Shown: positions 36,151 to 43,757, counted from the stretch's first letter. The stretch is 45,848 nt of DNA from Nocardiopsaceae bacterium (GCA_017354375.1 JAFMRC010000005.1:1-45848); one strand, 5' to 3'. Program-made: numbers and translations. Notes: generated by a model from the letters alone, not told the origin.

Positions 36151-36211
36151 GGGACGTTGTAGGACGGCTTCACCTTAGCGGGGACGTCCCGTCACGTCCA
36201 ACACCTGTCCC
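36151..36211. promoter_or_regulatory. Operator array C, upstream of XRE copy 2
   Basis: GGGACGTT (36151-36158) and AGGACGGC (36161-36168) are 10 bp apart. The palindrome GGGACGTCCC follows at 36181-36190, then CACGTCCA (36193-36200) and CCTGTCCC (36204-36211). Most members keep a 10-bp phase. Confidence 0.65.
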
Positions 36212-36320
36212 ATCGCGTGGTGACTGCGTCCTTACTCCCTGCCGCACTCTTCCATACAACGCAATGCCGCCAATCCGGATTTGCCCGAATGGCTGCACCA
36301 AACGACAAGGGAGACCCAGC

Positions 36321-36587
36321 ATGCACCACCCGTACCCCATCGCCGCACTCATCGAGGACAGGAGCCGCATCTGTCCGTGCGGTGCGGTCGCCGAGCGGCC
36401 ATGGACGCTCTGCCGCAAGTGCAGCGCCCGCGCCGCCTGGCGACGCAAGAACGCCCGTAAGACCACCCGTAAGGCCACCCAAACGAGCCGCCGTGCCGCT
36501 CGTCGGCTGCCAGCTCGCCAACGCCGCCTACCCCTCCTCCGAGCCCGAGCCATCAACACCCGAGCCACCAAAGGAGCCGAGAACTGA
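36321..36587 (+). CDS. Small zinc-ribbon-like basic protein
   Basis: An 88-aa protein with CPCG and CRKC spaced as in a zinc ribbon, followed by a very Arg/Lys-rich tail. It may bind nucleic acid. ATG with AAGGGAGA upstream. Its stop overlaps the next ATG by 1 nt. Similar short genes occur upstream of traB in actinomycete elements. Confidence 0.65.
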   Translation: MHHPYPIAALIEDRSRICPCGAVAERPWTLCRKCSARAAWRRKNARKTTRKATQTSRRAARRLPARQRRLPLLRARAINTRATKGAEN

Positions 36588-36805
36588 TGCTTACCGCACT
36601 CATTGCGATCGTCTTCGCCGTCGCCGCTCTCACCGCTATCGCCGCGATCATCTTCGCCGTGGTGGTCATCGGCATACGCAACGAGCCCCACGCCGAACTG
36701 CGACGCGACGCGCCAGGCCCCATCGCCGCGATATCGCGCCGAGTGCTCGGCGTCTACGTCGCAGCAACCGCCAACGACCAGCCCCGCGAAATCGAAGGGA
36801 GGTGA
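36587..36805 (+). CDS. Small membrane protein
   Basis: A 72-aa protein with one long N-terminal transmembrane helix (LIAIVFAVAALTAIAAIIFA) and a polar tail. It starts in a TGATG overlap with the preceding gene. Role probably structural for transfer or spread, by analogy with Spd proteins; not proven. Confidence 0.65.
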   Translation: MLTALIAIVFAVAALTAIAAIIFAVVVIGIRNEPHAELRRDAPGPIAAISRRVLGVYVAATANDQPREIEGR

Positions 36806-36814
36806 CACGCAACC

Positions 36815-37006
36815 TTGGCTATCTCGATCTCTCTCGTCTTCGTGTTCGCCGTGGCCGTATGGATGCTGCACCGGTACGCCGGCCTTAAGGCCTGGCATGC
36901 CATCACGTGCATCCTGTTCGGCTTCTACCTGGCCACGAGCAGCCTCGCACCCGAGATCCGCACCACCATAACCGCGATCGTCCATGCCATCAGCGGCCAG
37001 GGCTAA
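36815..37006 (+). CDS. Small membrane protein
   Basis: A 63-aa protein with two hydrophobic segments (ISLVFVFAVAVWML and ITCILFGFYLATS). The TTG start at 36815 follows GGGAGGTGA by 11 nt, a rather long spacing. It lies in the operon leading to the translocase gene. No function assigned. Confidence 0.6.
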   Translation: MAISISLVFVFAVAVWMLHRYAGLKAWHAITCILFGFYLATSSLAPEIRTTITAIVHAISGQG

Positions 37007-37032
37007 GCCCACGAGCCGCGACACAACAGGAG

Positions 37033-37269
37033 GTGATCACTACGACCGAACGCATCCACCAGCTTCACGCCGAGATTCGCCGTCTCCGCGCTCGGCTCGC
37101 CACCACGCTTACCGATCTCCGCAACCTCGTCGCCGCCGCCAAAGCGACACTCAACGCCCACGCGGACGGCGAGCAAGACGCCCTCTACTACCTACGTGAC
37201 GAACTCCAGGCGCAAGGCCACCTCCCGCAAGAGCGGGAGCGAGAGCCCTACCACGGGGAGCGGCCATGA
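37033..37269 (+). CDS. Small coiled-coil protein upstream of traB-like gene
   Basis: A 78-aa, helical protein (RIHQLHAEIRRLRARLATTL) that probably forms a coiled coil. The best start is GTG at 37033, which lies inside a full anti-16S match, AGGAGGTGATC; no other start codon lies at a normal distance. Its stop overlaps the traB-like ATG (ATGA). Confidence 0.6.
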   Translation: MITTTERIHQLHAEIRRLRARLATTLTDLRNLVAAAKATLNAHADGEQDALYYLRDELQAQGHLPQEREREPYHGERP

Positions 37270-39098
37270 ACGACCGCCCCAACCGTCGCCAGCTCCGCCG
37301 GCACGCCCGCCGGCTCCACCACGACGGCTTTCAGCCGATGATGGTTCTCAACTCCGGTGACCAGCTCCCCGAGACGCCGGCAACCGCCATCGTCCGCGCC
37401 ATCTGGCGTTACCGCTCGGAACTGGCACCGATCGCCGTGGCGATCGTGACGGCGATCACGGCAGCCACCCTCCACCACGCCCACGAGGGAGCCTGGCCGT
37501 GGCTGGCCATCGCCACGGTGGCCACCACCGCGCTCCTAGCCGCCCCGCCGCCCGCGTGGGCCAAGAAGGCATGGCCCATCCTCGACCGCCCCGCCGAACG
37601 GATCTACGCGGCAACAGCGACCACGGCAATCGGCGGTTGGCTAACCGCGGCGACCGCCATTGGCCCGGCAACCGCGCCGATGCCCATCGTCGCCGTGGCG
37701 CTCACGGCAACAACCGGTATCCCCTGGTGGGCCAGCCACCGACGCCGCTCGAAGGTCCGCGTAGACAGGCTTCTCGAATCGTGGCCAGACATCGCCCACG
37801 CGGTCGGCCTTACCGGCTCACAGGTCATGTCCGCGCTGGTCGATGTGTGGGGCTGGCGGGCGAGACTCCGCCTGGCCCGCGGCCAGACGATCAACGACGT
37901 CATGACCAAGCTGCCCGCGATCGAATCTGGCATCGGCACGTTCCGCGGTGCCGTCCGCGTCTACCCGACGCCGGACGACCTCGCCAACCGATGCGAACTC
38001 AGGGTGCTCGACATCGACCCCCACGCCGACGCGATCGACTGGCCCGGCCCGTCAACGACGACGATCAACGAACCCATCGACCTCGGCCCGTTCGAAGACG
38101 CCGCACCGTGCCGAGTCCGGTTCCTGCGACGCCACGTGCTGTTCGGCGGAGCGACCGGCGCCGGCAAGAGCGGCGGACTCAACGTGCTCATGGGCAACCT
38201 GGCCGCGTGCGAAGACGTGGTCATCTGGGGAATCGACCTCAAGAAGGGCATGGAGCTTGGCCCGTGGGCACCGTGCATCGACCGCCTCGCCACCACCCCC
38301 GACGAGGCACGCTCCCTACTGCAAGGCGCGGTCAACATCCTCGAAGCCCGCGCCGCTCTCCTCGCCGAGCGCGGCCAGCGCACGTGGGAACCGTCGCCGG
38401 ACATGCCCGCGCTCGTGATCGTCATCGACGAGTACGCCGAGCTTGCCGACGACGCGCCGGAAGCCATCAAGCACGCCGACTCCATCGCCCGGCGCGGGCG
38501 AGCCGTCGCCGTCAACCTGGTCGCCGCGACCCAGCGGCCGACTCAGAAGGCCATGGGACACGGCGCGGTCCGCTCGCAGATGGACGTCCGCATCAGCTTC
38601 CGCGTCCGCGAACGCAAGGACGTCGACCTCATTCTCGGCCAGGGCATGCTAAACGCCGGCTGGCACGCCCACACCCTCAACGCCCCCGGGAAGTTCCTGA
38701 TCGCATCCGCCGAGCACGACACCCCAAAGCGCGCCCGCGCCTACCTCATCACCGACCAGGCCGTCGCCGACACCGCCGCCCGATTCGCCGAGTTCCGCCC
38801 GCCGCTCGACACGACCTCGATCCAAGCGATAACCCAAGATCATTCTTCCGAACGGATCGTGGCGACTCCCGAAGCCCCCCGCGTTTCAGTGGACGACGCG
38901 GGAACCTCGCCCGATGGCCTTCTCTGGGCCGCCCTCTCGTTCGCCCCCGAAGAGGGGGCCACCGTGCCCGACCTCATGACCGCAACCCGCATGAGCCGCC
39001 CGTGGATCTACCTACGCCTACGCGACCTCGCCGCCCAACGCCAGGTGACCCAGGTCAGCCGCGGTCGGTGGCGTGCCATATCCGACAACGTTCCGTAA
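37266..39098 (+). CDS. TraB/FtsK-SpoIIIE-like DNA translocase
   Basis: A 610-aa protein. The first 160 residues contain four hydrophobic segments that anchor it in the membrane. The motor domain has Walker A GGATGAGKS (294-302) and Walker B VIVIDE (D388, E389), with RRGRAVAVNLVAATQRPTQ as in FtsK proteins. The last 60 residues (ATVPDLMTATRMSRPWIYLR) look like a winged helix for DNA recognition. Proteins of this type move double-stranded plasmid or element DNA between hyphae. ATG overlaps the previous gene. A repeat array that could be its recognition site lies just downstream. Confidence 0.88.
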   Translation: MNDRPNRRQLRRHARRLHHDGFQPMMVLNSGDQLPETPATAIVRAIWRYRSELAPIAVAIVTAITAATLHHAHEGAWPWLAIATVATTALLAAPPPAWAKKAWPILDRPAERIYAATATTAIGGWLTAATAIGPATAPMPIVAVALTATTGIPWWASHRRRSKVRVDRLLESWPDIAHAVGLTGSQVMSALVDVWGWRARLRLARGQTINDVMTKLPAIESGIGTFRGAVRVYPTPDDLANRCELRVLDIDPHADAIDWPGPSTTTINEPIDLGPFEDAAPCRVRFLRRHVLFGGATGAGKSGGLNVLMGNLAACEDVVIWGIDLKKGMELGPWAPCIDRLATTPDEARSLLQGAVNILEARAALLAERGQRTWEPSPDMPALVIVIDEYAELADDAPEAIKHADSIARRGRAVAVNLVAATQRPTQKAMGHGAVRSQMDVRISFRVRERKDVDLILGQGMLNAGWHAHTLNAPGKFLIASAEHDTPKRARAYLITDQAVADTAARFAEFRPPLDTTSIQAITQDHSSERIVATPEAPRVSVDDAGTSPDGLLWAALSFAPEEGATVPDLMTATRMSRPWIYLRLRDLAAQRQVTQVSRGRWRAISDNVP

Positions 39099-39100
39099 TC

Positions 39101-39171
39101 GTCTACGTCTAACGTCTACGCGTGTCTGCACGATATAGCGGGAGATCGTAGACATAGACAAAGCCGTAGAC
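39101..39171. repeat. Inverted array of GTCTACG repeats, candidate clt or origin
   Basis: Forward copies: GTCTACG (39101-39107), GTCTAAC (39107-39113), GTCTACG (39114-39120), GTCTGCA (39124-39130). Reverse copies: CGTAGAC (39147-39153), CATAGAC (39153-39159), CGTAGAC (39165-39171). They surround an AT-richer core. TraB-type translocases recognise short repeats (clt) near their gene, so this is a candidate; iterons or excisionase sites are alternatives. Confidence 0.55.
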
Positions 39172-39245
39172 AACTACCCACCGTAACCAACGAAAGGGGT
39201 CGCCAACGACACCACCCCTACGATCCGAAAGGAAGGTGATGCCAC

Positions 39246-39422
39246 TTGGAGGCATACACGGTCGAAGAAGTCGCCAAGATCCTGCACATCGGCCGCGACA
39301 AGGTCTACTACCTCCTGCGCACCCGTCAGCTCCGCAGCATCAAAATCGGCAAGTCCCGCCGCATCACCAGCGAACACCTAGCCGCCTTCATCGCCACCCT
39401 CGAAGACAACGACGCCGCATGA
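39246..39422 (+). CDS. xis: Excisionase-type helix-turn-helix protein
   Basis: A 58-aa protein with a TTG start after AAGGAAGG. The sequence YTVEEVAKILHIGRDKVYYL is the winged helix-turn-helix of MerR/Xis-type excisionases. It lies between the translocase and integrase genes, the usual xis-int order. It should bind attachment-site arms and direct the integrase towards excision. Confidence 0.82.
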   Translation: MEAYTVEEVAKILHIGRDKVYYLLRTRQLRSIKIGKSRRITSEHLAAFIATLEDNDAA

Positions 39423-39434
39423 AGAAAGAAAGAT

Positions 39435-39466
39435 GTGCGTCCGATCTGGCAGGAGACCGGACGCAC
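39435..39466. terminator. Hairpin after xis
   Basis: GTGCGTCCG (39435-39443) pairs perfectly with CGGACGCAC (39458-39466) across a 14-nt loop, 12 nt after the xis stop. No T tract follows. It may terminate the tra-xis transcript or separate xis and int control. Confidence 0.5.
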
Positions 39467-39665
39467 CCATGCCACACCTTGCCCCAGGTCCACAGGATCT
39501 ATCCGACTTCGGTCTCCCCGCCGAGACCGCCGGGCGGCTGTGGTGTCCTGCAACGGACGCTTTTTACCGGCTCTCTCAGGGTCGGCATAGTGATCACTCC
39601 CTAACCGACTTGAGTAGATCAAGTCTACAAGCGCCGATCCTGTGTGAGACTTTGTTCCCACACTA

Positions 39666-39683
39666 GGGACGACTTGGGACGTC
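39666..39683. promoter_or_regulatory. Operator array D, upstream of integrase 2
   Basis: GGGACGAC (39666-39673) and GGGACGTC (39676-39683), 10 bp apart, preceded by CTA. Against the minus-strand reading of array A this 21-bp stretch differs at three positions. It lies about 54 bp before the chosen int start. Confidence 0.65.
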
Positions 39684-39736
39684 TTGAGGTATCATCGCAC
39701 TACAGGGTGCGTCGCGCCCAGGAAGAGAGGGAGCTG

Positions 39737-40909
39737 TTGAAGATCCTCATCGGCAAGTACGAAGCCACCATCTACCGCGAAGGAAGGGGGTACAGGGGAG
39801 CCGTCGACGTCGGTACGGGAGCCGACCGTCAGCGACTCAAGCGCCGGGGCCGAACCAAAGAGATCGTCAAGGACAAGCTCAAGAAGGCCGTGGCCGAACT
39901 CGAAGCCGGCATCGACACCAGCGACAGCTACACGGTGGAAGATGCCGTCCGCGACTGGCTCAAGCGCGGTACCAAGGGCATGTCGGCCAAGACGATCAAC
40001 GACTACACGAGCCTCGCCGAGTCCAACATCATCCCGTTCATCGGCGCGACGAAGCTCAAGAGGCTGACCGCCGACGACGTGGACGACTGGCTTGACGAGC
40101 GGGCGGACCACCTGACTACCCGCACGCTGCAAGCGATCCACTCGATCGTGCGGCGGTCTATCCGTCGCGCCCAGGGGAGGGACAAGGTCATGCGCAACGT
40201 TGCCGCGCTGGCCGACACGCCGGAAGGGAGGAAGGACGGACGTCCGAGCAAGGCCATGAACCTCGACCAGGCCACGACCGTCTTGGCGCACGCCAAAGAC
40301 GATCCGCTACACGCCTACGTCGTGCTGAGCCTCATGACAGGGGTCCGCACCGAGGAGGCCCGCGCGCTCCGCTGGTCCCACGTGGTCGCGTGGGTAGAGG
40401 AAACGGGGGAGTGGCGGCCGGTTACCGAGGTCGGCTTCAAGCACGAGAAGTTCGCCGTCTACGTGTGGCGCTCGGTGCGAGAAGACGGCGACACCAAGAC
40501 GGAGAAGTCCCGCCGCACGCTGGAGATACCCGAAGAAGTCGCTACGGCGCTCAAGGAACACCACGCCGTGCAGGTCCGGCAACGGCTGATCGCTGGCAAG
40601 GCGTGGCAGGACAACGACCTCGTGTTCTGCACGGGCATCGGGACGCCGCTCGACGCGGCCAACGTCCGCCGGAGCTTTCGTCGCATCACCAAGGCGGCGG
40701 GAATCGGCACCGACTGGACGCCGCGCGAGCTACGCCACTCGTTCGTGTCCATCATGAGCGACAACGGAGTGACGATCGAGCAGATAGCCGACCTGGTCGG
40801 CCACAAGACGACGATCGTTACCCAGAAGGTCTACCGGCATCAGCTCAAGCCCGTGATCAGCACGGGCGCGATCGCCATGAACACCATCTTTACCAAGAAG
40901 AGCGCCTAG
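39737..40909 (+). CDS. int: Tyrosine integrase 2
   Basis: A 390-aa tyrosine recombinase. Catalytic residues: R204 (TGVRTEEAR), R333 (RELRHS, where the first His of the usual box is Arg), H356 (VGHKTT) and Y366 (KVYRHQ). The TTG start at 39737 has AGGAAGAGAGGGAG upstream; frames reaching 39707 or 39644 are less likely. The stop is 54 bp from the right attachment site, so this enzyme should integrate the element into tRNA-Ala. It is clearly related to integrase 1 but lacks its Cys-rich insert. Confidence 0.92.
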   Translation: MKILIGKYEATIYREGRGYRGAVDVGTGADRQRLKRRGRTKEIVKDKLKKAVAELEAGIDTSDSYTVEDAVRDWLKRGTKGMSAKTINDYTSLAESNIIPFIGATKLKRLTADDVDDWLDERADHLTTRTLQAIHSIVRRSIRRAQGRDKVMRNVAALADTPEGRKDGRPSKAMNLDQATTVLAHAKDDPLHAYVVLSLMTGVRTEEARALRWSHVVAWVEETGEWRPVTEVGFKHEKFAVYVWRSVREDGDTKTEKSRRTLEIPEEVATALKEHHAVQVRQRLIAGKAWQDNDLVFCTGIGTPLDAANVRRSFRRITKAAGIGTDWTPRELRHSFVSIMSDNGVTIEQIADLVGHKTTIVTQKVYRHQLKPVISTGAIAMNTIFTKKSA

Positions 40910-40963
40910 GATGGCGCTGGCTCCCGAATTGGCTCCCATCGGCCTCTCGGGCTTCCACGATTA

Positions 40964-41008
40964 CGTGGAGCTAAGGGGATTCGAACCCCTGACCTTCTGC
41001 ATGCCATG
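40964..41008. repeat. Attachment site, right copy of 45-bp direct repeat
   Basis: Identical over 45 bp to 29655-29699. It spans the 3' end of the tRNA-Ala gene from just beyond the discriminator base into the anticodon loop. The intact tRNA gene is at this end, as expected when an element restores the tRNA on integration. Confidence 0.9.
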
Positions 41009-41038
41009 CAGACGCGCTACCAGCTGCGCCATAGCCCC
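40966..41038 (-). tRNA. tRNA-Ala(GGC)
   Basis: A 73-nt cloverleaf on the minus strand: acceptor GGGGCTA with TAGCTCC, including the G3-U70 wobble that marks alanine tRNAs; D stem GCGC/GCGC; anticodon stem TCTGC/GCAGA with loop ATGGCAT (anticodon GGC); T stem AGGGG/CCCCT; discriminator A. CCA is not encoded. The 3' part is the integration site of the elements to the left. Confidence 0.95.
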
Positions 41039-41297
41039 GCGCGGTCCGCTGAGGCCTGAGCCCGCAGACCGAACGCAGTTCAGCATACAGCCTTCGGGGC
41101 CGTGGGTCGTACCCGTACGCTGAACCTCGCGGGTGCCGGCGATCCTCCTTCGGGGCCGCTTGCCAGGCGGGTGGCGGGAGGCGCGCGCCGTGGGCGAGCC
41201 CGCTTGGTCATCGTCACGTTGACACCCGTAGATATGCTCGTTTAGCGTTGTTCATCTGGCGTCCATGTGGGTTTGCGGCTGGTGGGGGGAGCAGGGT

Positions 41298-42374
41298 ATG
41301 CGTGGGTTTCGCGCTGTGTCCAGGCCTGCCTGGGCGGCGGTCCTGTCGGACCTGGCGGGCGGCGGGGAGTACAGGAAGTCCCCGGTGGAGATCCTCGCGA
41401 CGGCCTCCTCCATGGTCACGCACCACAGGTACGCGGAGTCGTCGGGGCTGCGGGCTACCAGGTTCGGTCGCTGGACCGATGGGGTGAACGCGTTGCGCGC
41501 CGACTGCGTCTCGTTCGCGGGGTACTGGAGCGAGTACAACGAACGGGTTCGCGGGGAGCTGGCGGCGCTCGCTGGCAAGGGGGCAGAGCCCGGCCCGCTG
41601 TGGGTGGTGCTCGGCGACTCCACCGCCCAGGGCCTCGGCGCGCCCGGCCCGCACGGTGGCTACGTCGGCCAGGCCCTGCAAGAGCTGCGGCGCCGGACCG
41701 GTCAGCCGTGGCGACTACTCAACCTGTCGGTGTCCGGCTCCCTTATCCGGGACGTGCTGGCGAATCAGCTCTCGCAACTGCCGACCTCGCCCGACCTGGT
41801 GACCTGCGGGGTCGGCGCCAATGACGTGTTCTACAGTTCCCCGTCGCGGCTGCTGGCCGACATGCGGACGCTGCTGGCCGAGGTGCCGGACGGGACCGTC
41901 ATGCTGGACCTGCCGCTGCCGGCCGGGCTATGGGGGGTCGTCGGCCGCGCCGGAGTCCCGTACATCACCCGGATCAACCGGGTCATCAACGAGGGCGCGG
42001 CCGAGCGCGGACTTCCCGTCGCCGAGGTGTCCGCCCACTTCACGTCGCCATGGGCGGGCAAGTTCAGCGCGGACTCCTTCCACCCGAGCCAGGACGGCTA
42101 CCGCGACTGGACCCGCGCGCTGCTCGCCGCGATCCCGGCCGTCCAGCCGGCCGACGCGCAGCTGCCCGTCGGCTGGCCGGACGGCATCCGCTGCCCGGGC
42201 GACCCGGTTGCGTCAGCCGCTGGAGGCGACCCGGTTCCGTCAGCCGCTGGAGCTCGTGGCTCCCGGAGACACCACCTGGACCGACAGCTGCTTGACCGAG
42301 GTATGGGAGCAGGCGGTCGTCTTGTACGAAACCTGCAGGGCCTGCGTCTGGCCCGGCGGGTATACCCGCAGTGA
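41298..42374 (+). CDS. SGNH/GDSL-family hydrolase
   Basis: A 358-aa protein. Block I is VVLGDSTAQG (S108), block III is GANDV (N175) and block V is DSFH (D259, H262), the catalytic set of SGNH esterases. The substrate is unknown. No signal peptide is seen. ATG with GGGGGAGCAGGG upstream. The last 70 residues after LPVGWPDG look unconserved and run into the convergent DUF4232 gene, overlapping it by 135 bp; a 27-bp duplication at the junction may have displaced an earlier stop. Confidence 0.85.
   Translation: MRGFRAVSRPAWAAVLSDLAGGGEYRKSPVEILATASSMVTHHRYAESSGLRATRFGRWTDGVNALRADCVSFAGYWSEYNERVRGELAALAGKGAEPGPLWVVLGDSTAQGLGAPGPHGGYVGQALQELRRRTGQPWRLLNLSVSGSLIRDVLANQLSQLPTSPDLVTCGVGANDVFYSSPSRLLADMRTLLAEVPDGTVMLDLPLPAGLWGVVGRAGVPYITRINRVINEGAAERGLPVAEVSAHFTSPWAGKFSADSFHPSQDGYRDWTRALLAAIPAVQPADAQLPVGWPDGIRCPGDPVASAAGGDPVPSAAGARGSRRHHLDRQLLDRGMGAGGRLVRNLQGLRLARRVYPQ
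42199..42252. repeat. 27-bp tandem duplication at gene junction
   Basis: 42199-42225 and 42226-42252 are identical except at one base (42210 G, 42237 C). The duplication lies in the 3' part of the SGNH gene and includes the stop codon of the convergent DUF4232 gene. Confidence 0.85.
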
Positions 42375-42941
42375 CGTCGCGGGCGTGGGCCCGCACGCGG
42401 ACGACGGGTAGTTGCCCGCGAAGGCGACCTTGAGGAGGGCGTTCGCCTTGCCGCCGGGGGAGAGCGTCACCGTCGCCGGTGCGCGCCCGTTGTCGCGGGT
42501 AGCGGCGGCCCCGATCTGGCTGCCGGACGAATTTGTCAGCGACACGCCCGGATAGCCGTACAGCGTGCAGGAACTGCTGCCGGTGTTGGTGAAGTCGATG
42601 GTGCTGACCGAGGAGCCGGCCGCGCCCTGCGTTCCGCCGATCGTGACGCTCAGGTTCGATGTAGCGCACGCCGGGGATCCGCCCGCCGCGGAGCCGGAAC
42701 TGCCGGACCCGGATCCGGACGACGGGGTGCTGACTGGCGATGATGGGCTGGCCGACGGCGATGGAGTGCCGCTTGGCGACGCCGATCCGCTCGCGCTCCC
42801 CACCGAAGCGCTGGGAGATGCGCTGGATGACGTCGAGGACGAGCCCGAACTGGAAGAGTTGCACCCGGCGGCGAGCAGCGCGGACGCCGCAAGGATCGCT
42901 CCGGTCAGCGGTACCCGGCTGGGACGAGCGGTCACTTTCAT
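42240..42941 (-). CDS. DUF4232 lipoprotein 1
   Basis: A 233-aa secreted lipoprotein. The signal peptide ends in LLAAGC, a lipobox, so Cys would be lipidated and the protein anchored outside the membrane. A long Ser/Ala/Pro/Gly linker precedes a DUF4232 beta domain (CATSNLSVTIGG, FTNTGSSSCTLYGYPGVSL). The function of the family is not known. ATG at 42941 has AAAGGA upstream. It is the close relative of the gene at 43110-43757, from which it probably arose by duplication. Confidence 0.82.
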   Translation of the reverse strand: MKVTARPSRVPLTGAILAASALLAAGCNSSSSGSSSTSSSASPSASVGSASGSASPSGTPSPSASPSSPVSTPSSGSGSGSSGSAAGGSPACATSNLSVTIGGTQGAAGSSVSTIDFTNTGSSSCTLYGYPGVSLTNSSGSQIGAAATRDNGRAPATVTLSPGGKANALLKVAFAGNYPSSACGPTPATSLRVYPPGQTQALQVSYKTTACSHTSVKQLSVQVVSPGATSSSG

Positions 42942-43002
42942 GGGACATGTCCTTTCTCGGGAAAGACACCCCTTAAGACGCCGCTGGAACCCGTTCGGTT
43001 TC

Positions 43003-43034
43003 ATTGTGCGCGTAAGTGAGTTTTTGCGCACAAT
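43003..43034. promoter_or_regulatory. Inverted repeat upstream of DUF4232 gene 1
   Basis: ATTGTGCGC (43003-43011) and GCGCACAAT (43026-43034) form a perfect 9-bp inverted repeat with a 14-nt spacer, 62-93 bp before the start codon. It may be a regulator site or part of a 5' leader hairpin. Confidence 0.5.
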
Positions 43035-43038
43035 ACTG

Positions 43039-43083
43039 AGCCTGCGGCAACCAGGCCCTATCGGGCTCAGGATGCCGCAGGCT
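43039..43083 (-). terminator. Hairpin downstream of DUF4232 gene 2
   Basis: AGCCTGCGGCA (43039-43049) pairs perfectly with TGCCGCAGGCT (43073-43083), 26 bp after the stop codon of the minus-strand gene at 43110. A probable intrinsic terminator, although no strong T tract follows. Confidence 0.65.
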
Positions 43084-43109
43084 TGCTCTGGCCGCGGGCC
43101 GGCTCCGCC

Positions 43110-43757
43110 TCAGCCGCCGGAGCCCTCGGTCAAGGCTGTAACCGTCATCGACTTGACCGAGGAGTTCGAGCAGACCTGCACGTTGTCCGGGATCGTCTCG
43201 GCCTGCGTCTGGTTCGGCGGGTAGACCTTCAGCGCCACCGCGTGCGTTGGCTGGCACGGGGACTGCGAGTAGTCCTGCGTGCTGGGCATCTTGAGGGTCG
43301 CGCTCGCCTTGGATCCGGGGGTAAGCGTGACTATGTGCGGTGACTGCGAGGTGTCGCGGGTGGCGGGAGCTCCGACCTGGCTCCCCGACGATGCGGTAGC
43401 CGACACGCCCGGGTAGCCTTCCACCGTGCAGGTTACGCTGCTGGTGTTGTCGAAGACGATGGCGACGTAGTCCGAGCCTGCCGCGCCCTGGGTGGAACCG
43501 AGCGATGCCTTCAGGTCCTGCGTGGTGCAGCTCGTGCCCGACCCCGACCCGGAGGTGGACCCCGTGGGAGCCACCGACCCCGTGGGAGCCACCGACCCCG
43601 ACGGCGCGCTGCTCCCGCTGGAAGACGAAGGCGCGGAACCGGACGTGTGGCCGGACGCGGACACGCTGCCCTTGCACCCGGCGACGGCCAGTACGGCGGT
43701 TGCCGCAAGCGCGGCTCCGGCCAGCGGACCCCGACGGGATGTAACGATCTTCGTCAT
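43110..43757 (-). CDS. DUF4232 lipoprotein 2
   Basis: A 215-aa secreted lipoprotein with a lipobox AVAGC, a Ser/Gly/Thr-rich linker that includes a doubled GSVAPT unit (an 18-bp tandem repeat in DNA), and a DUF4232 domain (CTTQDLKASLGSTQGAAGS, CTVEGYPGVSA). ATG with AAAGGG upstream. Same family and strand as gene 1, with its own terminator, so the two are probably transcribed separately. Confidence 0.82.
   Translation of the reverse strand: MTKIVTSRRGPLAGAALAATAVLAVAGCKGSVSASGHTSGSAPSSSSGSSAPSGSVAPTGSVAPTGSTSGSGSGTSCTTQDLKASLGSTQGAAGSDYVAIVFDNTSSVTCTVEGYPGVSATASSGSQVGAPATRDTSQSPHIVTLTPGSKASATLKMPSTQDYSQSPCQPTHAVALKVYPPNQTQAETIPDNVQVCSNSSVKSMTVTALTEGSGG

Larger units (their letters stand above)
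39423..39736. promoter_or_regulatory. Regulatory region between xis and int
   Basis: About 314 bp without a gene. It contains the hairpin at 39435-39466, an inverted repeat GACTTGA-GTAGA-TCAAGTC at 39607-39625, one more GTCTAC at 39623-39628, and operator array D at 39666-39683. The density of sites points to tight control of the integrase. Confidence 0.6.
29655..41008. mobile_element. AICE-like integrative element in tRNA-Ala(GGC)
   Basis: An element of about 11.3 kb flanked by the exact 45-bp repeats. It encodes excisionase and integrase at its right end and a TraB/FtsK-like translocase for double-stranded DNA transfer, as in pSAM2-type elements. It also carries a DUF2637 protein, regulators, HD and Nudix hydrolases and small membrane proteins. 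I find no replication initiator (RepSA, RepAM or Prim-Pol type). A low-GC cargo gene is inserted in its left part. Confidence 0.85.

Noticed and set aside
37499-39112. 537-aa plus-strand frame overlapping the traB-like gene
   Set aside because: Very Arg/Pro/His-rich out-of-frame shadow.
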